Shown here: positions 1-4,908 of the stretch, in pieces
Layout of the letters: every line of letters starts with the position of its first letter
Position numbering within the stretch: the stretch's first letter is position 1
Assembly (NCBI GenBank): GCA_015688915.1
Contig: JAATGX010000056.1
Coordinates: forward strand, 1 to 6,104
Origin: Desulfuromonadales bacterium
GTDB lineage: Bacteria > Desulfobacterota > Desulfuromonadia > Geobacterales > Pseudopelobacteraceae
DNA length: 6,104 bases
Reading direction: 5' to 3'
Made by a program: the position numbers and the translations under genes
Notes under the pieces: model-generated
What the model saw: the letters and a program-made list of their open reading frames with translations, nothing else
Database searches by the model: none
Told to the model about the DNA's origin: nothing

Positions 1-180
1 CCGAAACGCAAGTACGCGCTCCTGGCCAGTTCCGTTGTCGCCGCCTTCCACGCCGATCTGATCACCATGTTCGTCATCATGGTACCCATGTACCTCATGT
101 ACGAGATCAGTATCTGGGTCGCCCTCATCTTCGGGAAGAGGAAAGAGAAGGAGGCCGCGCCGGAACCGGTGGCGGCATGA
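1..180 (+). CDS. tatC: Sec-independent protein translocase TatC, C-terminal part
   Basis: Only the last 59 residues are present; the gene begins before the window and frame 1 is open from base 1 to the TGA at 178-180. TatC is the multi-spanning inner-membrane receptor of the twin-arginine pathway, which exports folded proteins. The visible part has basic residues (PKRKY), a hydrophobic helix (ALLASSVVAAF), a short loop around HAD (17-19), then the last helix ending in VPMYLMYEISIW, which matches the family's typical 'lP(l/m)xLLYE' ending. A charged, Ala/Pro/Glu-rich cytoplasmic tail follows (GKRKEKEAAPEPVAA). The loop lacks the TPPD that many TatC proteins have before the last helix. The identification rests on this C-terminal signature alone. 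It is probably transcribed separately from the next gene, because about 100 bp and a promoter candidate intervene. Confidence 0.85.
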   Translation, partial: PKRKYALLASSVVAAFHADLITMFVIMVPMYLMYEISIWVALIFGKRKEKEAAPEPVAA

Positions 181-192
181 CGTAACGATCAC

Positions 193-208
193 CCCCGTCG
201 CCACGGGG
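193..208 (+). terminator. small GC hairpin after tatC, possible terminator
   Basis: A perfect 6-bp stem (CCCCGT / ACGGGG) with a 4-nt loop (CGCC) lies 12 bases after the tatC stop. A weaker outer pairing, AACG (184-187) with CGTT (213-216), could extend it. No T-tract follows, so it is not a canonical intrinsic terminator. It could be a weak or factor-assisted one, or an RNA-protecting 3' stem. Confidence 0.3.
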
Positions 209-236
209 TAACCGTTCACAGGATTATCACCACCCG

Positions 237-266
237 TTGACACGTCTGTAACACTCACCTGCTAAT
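237..266 (+). promoter_or_regulatory. sigma70-type promoter candidate for the partner-switch operon
   Basis: A perfect -35 hexamer TTGACA (237-242) is followed, after 18 bp, by GCTAAT (261-266; 4 of 6 matches to TATAAT). The surrounding sequence is AT-rich compared with the flanks. Transcription would start about 270-275, only a few bases before the ATG at 278. If used, it would give an almost leaderless mRNA or favour the in-frame ATG at 323. Confidence 0.4.
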
Positions 267-277
267 TTTATAGCATC

Positions 278-1480
278 ATGAATACATCCGAGACACACAA
301 TATCCCCCGGCTTGCCGGGGTCATGAGGCCGGTGGCGGCTATCCCGGCCCAAACCCCGGTCAAGGACGTGGTCGCCATTTTTCAGGGTGACTCTTCCCTG
401 CTGATGATCCCGGTGAACGGCCTGACCGGCTTCGAAGGGGTGATCAGCCGGCGCGAACTGTTCTCCCAGCACCTGGCCCGCCAGTATGCCATGGAGCTGT
501 ACGGCAAAAAGGCGATCAGCCTGCTGATGAACACGCACACCGTCGTCATGACGCCGGAAACCGACGTGACCTCGGCCCTGGCGATGCTCCTGGAGTACGA
601 CCCCGATCTCGACACCGATTCCTTCCCGCTCCTGATCGATGGGTACTGCGTGGGGATCGTGCATGTCGCCGAACTGATGATGGCCATTTCCAAGGCCCAG
701 GCCGTGCTGCTCGATACGCTGGAACTGCTCAGCGCCCGCATCCGCGAGGAGGTGGACAAGGCCCGCCGGATCCAGCAGGAACTGCTCCCCCCCTCCGCGT
801 TCAGTCATGGCGGCCTGGTCCTGGATGCGGTGTTGATCAATTCCACCGAGATCAGCGGTGATTTTTACGACTATTTCGTCATCGACGAAAACCGGCTCGG
901 CGTGATGGTGGGCGACGTGAGCGGACACGGCGTGCAATCGGGCATGGTGGCGACCGCGGCCAAGGCCGGCCTTCACCTGCTGCTCGACCAGGGGATCAAG
1001 ACGCCCGGGGCAATGCTCGCCGGCATGAACAAGGCCGTGCTGGCGACCGCCTCCAACGCGCTCATGATGACCGCAATCGTCGCGGTCGTGGATCTGGCGG
1101 CGCACACGTTGTCTCTGGCAAATGCCGGGCACAATTATCCCTTTCTCTACCGGGCCGCATCGAAACAGGTCGACATGCTGGGTGAATCGGGTGGTTTTCC
1201 CCTCGGGTTCGACGCCGCAAGCGTCTATCCCGAGTCACACATGGACTTTTGTCCGGGCGATCGTCTGTTGCTCTATACCGACGGCATCACCGAGGCACGC
1301 AACGCCAGCGGAGAGGAATTCGGGTACGAGCGTCTGGACGCCTACCTGCGGGAGGCGCTGTCCGGCCCGCCCGCGCCGTTCAGGCGCGGTTTGATCGAAC
1401 TGGTGCAACAATTTTCCGAATCGGAACGATTTGAGGATGACGTAACCTTGCTCGTCGTTGCCGATGAAACGACAGGATAA
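278..1480 (+). CDS. CBS-domain PP2C-type (SpoIIE/RsbU family) protein phosphatase
   Basis: Predicted cytoplasmic Mn/Mg-dependent Ser/Thr phosphatase of the kind that dephosphorylates STAS anti-anti-sigma proteins. Residues about 15-137 form two CBS repeats (VMRPVAAIPAQTPVKDVV; later ISLLMNTHTVVMTPETDV), a module that usually binds adenine nucleotides or other ligands. Residues about 138-175 are a helical, probably coiled-coil linker ending in the RRIQQELLPP signature typical of RsbU-type enzymes. The catalytic domain (about 175-397) shows the metal-binding motifs ISGDFYDYF (Asp195), GDVSGHG (Asp213), YTDGITEA (Asp335) and EDDVT (Asp387/388), so it looks active. Its neighbours are an RsbW-like ATPase 5 bases downstream and a STAS protein after that, the likely indirect substrate system. 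The ATG at 278 has no Shine-Dalgarno site; Met16 (ATG at 323), just before CBS1, is an alternative start. The family assignment is strong; the signal sensed is unknown. Confidence 0.9.
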   Translation: MNTSETHNIPRLAGVMRPVAAIPAQTPVKDVVAIFQGDSSLLMIPVNGLTGFEGVISRRELFSQHLARQYAMELYGKKAISLLMNTHTVVMTPETDVTSALAMLLEYDPDLDTDSFPLLIDGYCVGIVHVAELMMAISKAQAVLLDTLELLSARIREEVDKARRIQQELLPPSAFSHGGLVLDAVLINSTEISGDFYDYFVIDENRLGVMVGDVSGHGVQSGMVATAAKAGLHLLLDQGIKTPGAMLAGMNKAVLATASNALMMTAIVAVVDLAAHTLSLANAGHNYPFLYRAASKQVDMLGESGGFPLGFDAASVYPESHMDFCPGDRLLLYTDGITEARNASGEEFGYERLDAYLREALSGPPAPFRRGLIELVQQFSESERFEDDVTLLVVADETTG

Positions 1481-1485
1481 CGGGA

Positions 1486-2073
1486 ATGGCTCACATGAAG
1501 AAAACCACACGGCACATACACGGCTTCCGCTTGAACCGAAACGGTGCGATTGTCTGCATACCCGGTTCGCCTCTCGCTTTGCCGCAGCGTGGACGGGTTC
1601 ATGAATGGCGCGTCATGTCGCCGGAAGACAAGGAAACGATCATCGCCCACCTGGAGCGCCTGCTGGACGGCGCCGACGACGCCCACGACTTCCTTCGGCA
1701 ACGCGCGGCGCTGCTGGTGGACGAGATGCTTGAGAACGCCCTTTACGCCGCCCCTCGTGATGCGGGCGGCGGGCAGATCTTCCGCAAGGGTGCCAAGCGC
1801 GGGGTCCTGCCGGGGGAGCAGATCACCCTGCGATGCGCCTATGACGGCGAGCGGCTCTCCCTGGAGGTGAGCGACAGTTGGGGGAGCCTCACCCCCGAAA
1901 CCGTGCGGCGCTTCATCGCCCTGAACCTCGCTTCGGAAGGCGCCGACACCGACAGGGCCGGGCGCGGTCTTTTCTTCATGTGGCGCCTCATGGACGACTT
2001 TTACGTCAGCGTGAAACCGGGAGAGGAAACCTCCATCGGCGGCGCCCTGCCACTGTACCCACATTCAGACTAA
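1486..2073 (+). CDS. RsbW-like GHKL ATPase (anti-sigma factor / serine kinase family)
   Basis: 195 residues with a HATPase_c_2-like Bergerat fold. The N-box is LLVDEMLENALYAAP (77-90; Glu80 and Asn84 in ExxxN spacing), the G1 box is LEVSDSWGSL (Asp130, Gly133) and the G2 box is DRAGRGLFFMWRLMDDFYV (157-174). The 'GL..mWrLMDDf' ending is typical of RsbW/SpoIIAB-type switch kinases, which phosphorylate a STAS partner and otherwise sequester a target. It differs from minimal RsbW in two ways: about 45 extra N-terminal residues, and a Gly/Lys/Arg-rich insert (RDAGGGQIFRKGAKRGVLPG, 91-110) between N-box and G1. It lies between the phosphatase and the STAS gene, as expected for a partner switch. 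The start may be ATG 1486 (AGGA at 1474-1477, 8-nt spacing) or ATG 1495 (GGGA at 1482-1485, 9-nt spacing). The target may be a sigma factor or another protein; none is visible here. Confidence 0.8.
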   Translation: MAHMKKTTRHIHGFRLNRNGAIVCIPGSPLALPQRGRVHEWRVMSPEDKETIIAHLERLLDGADDAHDFLRQRAALLVDEMLENALYAAPRDAGGGQIFRKGAKRGVLPGEQITLRCAYDGERLSLEVSDSWGSLTPETVRRFIALNLASEGADTDRAGRGLFFMWRLMDDFYVSVKPGEETSIGGALPLYPHSD

Positions 2074-2089
2074 AAAGGAGCGGAAAGCA

Positions 2090-2407
2090 ATGGAACAATC
2101 ATTCAAGTTTGATATCCGCAAGGGGATCGGGAGCGATACCATACAGTTCTACGGCAACATCGACGCCCAGGCGGACCAGCATTTCGACGACCTCATCCGG
2201 CAGGTGTCGACCAACCGGGTGATCATGGATTTCAGCACCACGGGTCGGATCAATTCCATGGGAATCGCCCTGTTGCTCCGTTCGATCAAGAGCATCAAGA
2301 CGGAGAAGAATGCCGAGATCTCCATTCAGGGATTGAACCAGATCAACACCATGCTGTTCAAGATGACCGGCATCTTCATGCTTGCCTCCGAAGCACGGGC
2401 GAACTGA
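2090..2407 (+). CDS. STAS-domain anti-anti-sigma factor-like protein (RsbV/SpoIIAA type)
   Basis: 105 residues, essentially one STAS domain. It has the beta strands TIQFYGNIDA (17-26) and RVIMDFSTT (43-51), the switch loop GRINSMGIALLLRSI (52-66) and the late 'mFkMTGIF' helix (about 89-96), which matches the 'l..sGl..if' region of SpoIIAA/RsbV. Ser56 aligns with the regulatory serine phosphorylated by the cognate kinase, but the usual preceding Asp is Asn55 and the residue after it is Met57 instead of Ser/Thr (DSSG becomes NSMG). The protein should cycle between phosphorylated (inactive) and dephosphorylated (partner-binding) states, set by the upstream kinase and phosphatase. AAGGAG at 2075-2080 lies 9 nt before the ATG, starting just after the previous stop, which supports this start and co-expression. 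The family call is strong; the binding partner is inferred. Confidence 0.88.
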   Translation: MEQSFKFDIRKGIGSDTIQFYGNIDAQADQHFDDLIRQVSTNRVIMDFSTTGRINSMGIALLLRSIKSIKTEKNAEISIQGLNQINTMLFKMTGIFMLASEARAN

Positions 2408-2427
2408 CGGGGAAGGAAGCAACACTC

Positions 2428-2622
2428 ATGTCATATCTTGAACGGGCCTGGCGACCCTTTGATTATTCCGGGATCGACGAGCAGATAGAAAAATTCCGGC
2501 AGTTGGCGGATGCCTACCGGCAAGACAACATTGCCTACTACGGCGAATACCTGTCGAGCATTCTTTTTGGGGAGGACTATCCGGAAAGCGGCACCACACC
2601 TGAATCACGCCCCAATCCGTGA
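2428..2622 (+). CDS. small unknown protein (64 aa) with IDxQIEKFRxL motif
   Basis: I do not recognise a named family. The protein is soluble, strongly helical and charged. Residues 16-35 (IDEQIEKFRQLADAYRQDNI) look like an amphipathic helix; then come a Tyr-rich YYGEYLSSILFGEDYPE (37-53) and a short Pro/Thr/Ser tail. There is no signal peptide and no cysteine. A purine-rich site (GGAAGGAAG, 2411-2419) precedes the ATG by a usable distance. Its TGA overlaps the GTG of the next gene (GTGA, 2619-2622), so the two are likely translationally coupled. Such a protein could be an adaptor or regulator linking the switch genes to the glycosyltransferase, but that is only inferred from position. The motif at residues 16-26 recurs at the same residue numbers in the minus-strand gene at 4343-4507, which argues that both are real. 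Confidence 0.75.
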   Translation: MSYLERAWRPFDYSGIDEQIEKFRQLADAYRQDNIAYYGEYLSSILFGEDYPESGTTPESRPNP

Positions 2623-3773
2623 CCGAAGCGCCGCGGGAATGCAGGATCGCCATCTTCAGCGTCTCCGCCGGGTCGGGCCACACGAGGGCCGCCCAGGCCG
2701 TCCAGGCCGCTGCCGGGCAATGGTTTCCCCATGTCAACGTGGTGCATATCGACCTGATGGACCTGGTCCCCAAAATCTTCCGCACCATCTACGTCGACAC
2801 CTACCTCAAGGTGGTGGAGCGCCACCCGGCCGTCTGGGGGTACCTCTACGACCGCACCGACCGTGAGAAGGCCGACTCGTCCCTCAACCGCCTGAGAACC
2901 ATCGTGGAACGGCTCAATACCCGCAAGTTGAACAGGGTCATCGACGACATTGCCCCGGATCATGTGATCTGCACCCACTTCCTGCCGGCCCAGCTCTTTT
3001 CCCGCAAGGTGCGAACGAAGCGTTTCCGGAAGCCGGTCTGGGTCCAGGTGACCGATTTCGGTGTCCACGCCCTCTGGCTTCACGGCCATATGAGCGGCTA
3101 CTTTGCCGCCCACGCCGAGCTGGCCTGGTGCATGGCGGGGCGCGGCATACCGGAAGGCATCATCCACACCACCGGCATACCGATCATGCCGGCCTTTGGA
3201 GAGCGGCCGAGGCGAACCGACTGCGCCGCCATGCTGGGACTCGATCCCGCCCGGACCACCCTGCTCCTGATGGCGGGCGGATCGGGAATCGGCGGAATCG
3301 ACACGTTGGCGGAGCAGTTGCTGCGCATCGACGCCCATGTTCAGGTAATCGCCCTGGCCGGCCGGAATGCGGTGCTCCTGGAGAAGCTGCGCGAGCTGGC
3401 CGCACGCCATCCCGCCCGCCTCGTGCCCATGGGGTTCACCACGGAGATCGAGCGCCTCATGGCGGCGAGCGATATGGCCATCACCAAGCCGGGCGGCCTG
3501 ACCACGTCGGAATGCCTGGCAATGGGGTTGCCCATGATCGTCGTTTCCCCGATACCGGGCCAGGAGGAGCGTAACGCCGACTTTCTGCTGGAAAACGGCG
3601 CGGCCCTGAAGGCGTGCGATGCGGGCGCCCTGGCCTGGCGGGTCACGGACCTGCTTGATAATCCCGCCCGGTTGGCCCGGCTGCGGGAGAACGCCCTGCG
3701 GCTCGGCCGGCCCGATGCGGCCCGGACGGTCCTCGACATCGTGCTGGCCCATTGCCCGGAGCGCAACCGATGA
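2619..3773 (+). CDS. GT28-type glycosyltransferase, MGDG synthase / diacylglycerol glucosyltransferase-like
   Basis: 384 residues, close to the usual size of MGDG-synthase/UgtP-type enzymes, which move a sugar from a UDP-sugar to a membrane lipid at the inner face of the membrane. The N-terminal half starts with IAIFSVSAGSGHTRAAQAV (10-28); His21 in SAGSGH corresponds to the conserved glycine-rich/His loop of the MGDG-synthase N-domain. DHVICTHFLPAQLF and VWVQVTDFGVHALW are further family landmarks. The C-terminal half has the nucleotide-sugar domain: LLMAGGSGIGG (216-226), GFTTEIERLMAASDMAITKPGGLTTSE (Pro291-Glu298), then LPMIVVSPIPGQEERNADFL. There are no transmembrane helices; membrane association would be peripheral. 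It starts at GTG 2619, overlapping the previous stop by 4 bp, with no good Shine-Dalgarno site, so translational coupling is likely. The sugar donor and the lipid acceptor cannot be read from the sequence. Confidence 0.85.
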   Translation: MTEAPRECRIAIFSVSAGSGHTRAAQAVQAAAGQWFPHVNVVHIDLMDLVPKIFRTIYVDTYLKVVERHPAVWGYLYDRTDREKADSSLNRLRTIVERLNTRKLNRVIDDIAPDHVICTHFLPAQLFSRKVRTKRFRKPVWVQVTDFGVHALWLHGHMSGYFAAHAELAWCMAGRGIPEGIIHTTGIPIMPAFGERPRRTDCAAMLGLDPARTTLLLMAGGSGIGGIDTLAEQLLRIDAHVQVIALAGRNAVLLEKLRELAARHPARLVPMGFTTEIERLMAASDMAITKPGGLTTSECLAMGLPMIVVSPIPGQEERNADFLLENGAALKACDAGALAWRVTDLLDNPARLARLRENALRLGRPDAARTVLDIVLAHCPERNR

Positions 3774-4294
3774 ATGAGCCGGTCACGCTGCGACGGATCG
3801 CGCATCCGCTGGCGCTCCTGCTCTGGGTGATGCTGCTCGGGTATTTCTTTGCCATGACCGAGATTCAGATCGAGGGACCCCATGGATGGGCCGCGACCCT
3901 TCCCACCTGGCGCATCGAGAAACACCTGTTGCTGGACATCTTCTGGGGTGGACGGGCCATGACCGGCTACCATGCCTGGCTCTTCTCCTTCATGGCGCTG
4001 GTCTTCCACCTGCCCCTGTTCATCGCGGGACGGGTCTCCCTGCGGCTGGAGGCCCGCTGTATCGGTTCCCTGATGGTCTTCTGGATCACGGAGGATTTTC
4101 TCTGGTTCTTTTTCAACCCGGCCTTTGGCCTGGCCCGTTTCTCGGCGCCGTTCATCCCGTGGCACAAGCACTGGCTGCTCGGTGTCCCCACCGATTACCT
4201 CGTCTTCTCCGTAACCGCCGTACTGCTTCTGACCTGGTCGTTCCTTGCACCGGGCGACAAAAAAAAGCCGCGCTTTCGGGGCGCGGGCAGATAA
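3770..4294 (+). CDS. four-helix integral membrane protein of unknown function
   Basis: 174 residues from ATG 3770, which overlaps the previous stop (ATGA) and has GGAG 8 nt upstream (3758-3761). An upstream in-frame TTG at 3752 is less likely. Hydrophobic segments lie at about 11-28 (AHPLALLLWVMLLGYFFA), 67-86, 96-115 (containing FWITEDFLWFFF) and 140-160. Polar and charged residues sit unusually close to or within the helices: Glu31/Glu34, His69, His80, Glu108-Asp109, Asn116, and the aromatic/histidine cluster PWHKHW (130-135). That pattern suggests a metal-binding or catalytic membrane protein rather than a plain anchor, but I recognise no named family. Its coupling to the glycosyltransferase suggests a role in lipid or envelope modification (inference). 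The last 12 codons (KKKPRFRGAGR and stop) overlap the terminator of the opposing operon. Confidence 0.8.
   Translation: MNEPVTLRRIAHPLALLLWVMLLGYFFAMTEIQIEGPHGWAATLPTWRIEKHLLLDIFWGGRAMTGYHAWLFSFMALVFHLPLFIAGRVSLRLEARCIGSLMVFWITEDFLWFFFNPAFGLARFSAPFIPWHKHWLLGVPTDYLVFSVTAVLLLTWSFLAPGDKKKPRFRGAGR
4259..4286 (-). terminator. intrinsic terminator of the minus-strand operon
   Basis: Read on the minus strand, a perfect 6-bp stem (CCGCGC / GCGCGG; plus positions 4281-4286 and 4268-4273) with a 7-nt loop is followed by one C and eight T residues (4266-4259). This is a classic Rho-independent terminator. It lies about 57 bp beyond the stop of the minus-strand gene at 4343-4507 and inside the 3' coding end of the convergent membrane-protein gene. 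On the plus strand no T-tract follows the hairpin, so it works in one direction. Confidence 0.8.
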
Positions 4295-4342
4295 CATTGC
4301 ATGGGGAGCTTCAGGTGAACATCAGGCTCATGGTAGTGGCGC

Positions 4343-4507
4343 CTAGGGGAGCGTATCCCTCTTCATGCCGTGCGGCCCCACTGTCCATGTGCCGGCCTTC
4401 GAATGGATATCCAGCCGGGGCGAAGTCCGCAGATGGCGGAACTTTTCTATCTGTAGGTCGATTTCTGCAACTCCGTTGAACAATGGTCTGAACAACCGTC
4501 CCATCAT
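4343..4507 (-). CDS. small unknown protein (54 aa), paralogue-like to the 64-aa protein at 2428-2622
   Basis: It starts at ATG 4507 (a second ATG follows directly) and ends at the TAG at 4343-4345. GGAG lies 6 nt upstream and the gap to the preceding minus-strand stop is 28 nt, so it is probably the second gene of a two-gene operon ending at the terminator at 4259-4286. Residues 16-26 read IDLQIEKFRHL and match IDEQIEKFRQL at the same residue numbers in the plus-strand 64-aa protein; an RP pair also occurs near the N-terminus in both. After residue 26 the sequences diverge (here a basic tail with SKAGTWTVGPHGMKRD). The other copy continues LAD while this one reads LRT, and a single missing base could explain the divergence, so a frameshifted or decaying copy is possible. 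The function is unknown. Confidence 0.55.
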   Translation of the reverse strand: MMGRLFRPLFNGVAEIDLQIEKFRHLRTSPRLDIHSKAGTWTVGPHGMKRDTLP

Positions 4508-4535
4508 GCTGCGCTCCAGGTATGCCGTAAAGAGC

Positions 4536-4718
4536 TTAACACAGCCCCGCACTGATCCTGCCCTCCAGCGGGGCGACGGAAACATCGTGGAGACTCAGGG
4601 GGCGATGGCACGCTCCGCATGCCGGGTCATCCTGCAACCGCGCCCACAACACGAGGTTTTCCGTATCGCACCAGTCGCAGCACCAGAAATAGTAGTCTTC
4701 ATCTATCCGGATCTTCAT
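4536..4718 (-). CDS. small four-cysteine zinc-ribbon-like protein (60 aa)
   Basis: The minus-strand gene starts at 4718 with a perfect AGGAGG (plus 4728-4733) 9 nt upstream, the strongest ribosome site in the window. The protein has an acidic/aromatic N-terminus (MKIRIDEDYYFWCCDWC) and two CxxC pairs, Cys14/Cys17 and Cys34/Cys37, 16 residues apart, as in zinc ribbons or rubredoxin-like knuckles. There is an extra Cys13 and a C-terminal Cys60. No signal peptide or membrane segment is seen. Likely roles of such proteins are nucleic-acid or protein binding, but no family is recognised, so none is assigned. It is transcribed away from phoB and towards the partner-switch operon, with the small gene at 4343-4507 28 bp downstream. 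The strong ribosome site, the cysteine spacing and the downstream terminator make it a real gene rather than an antisense shadow. Confidence 0.72.
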   Translation of the reverse strand: MKIRIDEDYYFWCCDWCDTENLVLWARLQDDPACGACHRPLSLHDVSVAPLEGRISAGLC

Positions 4719-4842
4719 GCGTTCAATCCTCCTTGATCGTTTCTTTTTATAGTAGCGCAGGAGTATTACAATCGTCTGTCGGCGAGCAAAATTGTATGTA
4801 AATAATCCGCGGTTCCAAAAACCACAAACATGTTATTCTACT

Positions 4843-4883
4843 GCAACACAATCGTAACAAAGTTATGTTACAACATGGTAACC
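4843..4883 (+). promoter_or_regulatory. cluster of 11-bp-phased GTAACA-like hexamers, Pho-box-like operator candidate
   Basis: Four related hexamers occur: GCAACA (4843-4848), GTAACA (4854-4859), GTTACA (4867-4872) and GTAACC (4878-4883). Start-to-start distances are 11, 13 and 11 bp. PhoB/PhoP-family regulators bind direct repeats with an 11-bp period, and phoB operons are commonly autoregulated, so this is a plausible PhoB site about 105 bp upstream of the phoB ATG. The sequence itself is not the E. coli CTGTCAT consensus. GTAACA and TGTTAC (4854-4871) also form an inverted repeat, so another regulator is possible. Confidence 0.45.
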
Positions 4884-4886
4884 ATG
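4874..4886. repeat. 13-bp inverted repeat CATGGT-A-ACCATG
   Basis: Perfect 6-bp arms lie around a single central A. It overlaps the last GTAACA-like hexamer and may be a dimeric regulator site, or a by-product of that repeat. Confidence 0.4.
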
Positions 4887-4908
4887 GCGGTATTTGTGGC
4901 GTTATTCC

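Noticed and set aside
227..1132. Long minus-strand open frame (301 codons) across the phosphatase gene
   Set aside because: His/Gly/Gln/Arg-rich low-complexity translation typical of the antisense of a GC-rich gene; the plus strand encodes clear CBS and PP2C motifs over the same bases.
1342..2064. Minus-strand frame of 240 codons over the RsbW-like gene
   Set aside because: Antisense shadow; no domain signature, and the plus strand shows N, G1 and G2 boxes.
2577..3752. Minus-strand frame of 391 codons over the glycosyltransferase
   Set aside because: Antisense shadow with an abnormal Gly/His/Gln-rich composition; the plus strand carries the MGDG-synthase-like motifs in order.
3341..4297. 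Minus-strand frame of 318 codons across the glycosyltransferase/membrane-protein junction
   Set aside because: It would run through the T8 terminator and has Arg/Ser/Gln-rich shadow composition; both plus-strand genes are better supported.
4344..4361. AGGGGA/TCCCT imperfect hairpin after the minus-strand small gene
   Set aside because: Short, with a bulge and no T-tract; the hairpin at 4259-4286 is a far better terminator.
4365..4736. Plus-strand frame of 123 codons in the interval between the operon and phoB
   Set aside because: No ribosome site and no recognisable domain; it is antisense to the zinc-ribbon gene, which has a perfect AGGAGG and paired CxxC motifs.
4746..4771. TTGTAA/TATAAA as a full promoter for the zinc-ribbon gene
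   Set aside because: The two hexamers are only 14 bp apart, too close for a normal sigma70 promoter; only the TATAAA was kept as a weak -10 candidate.
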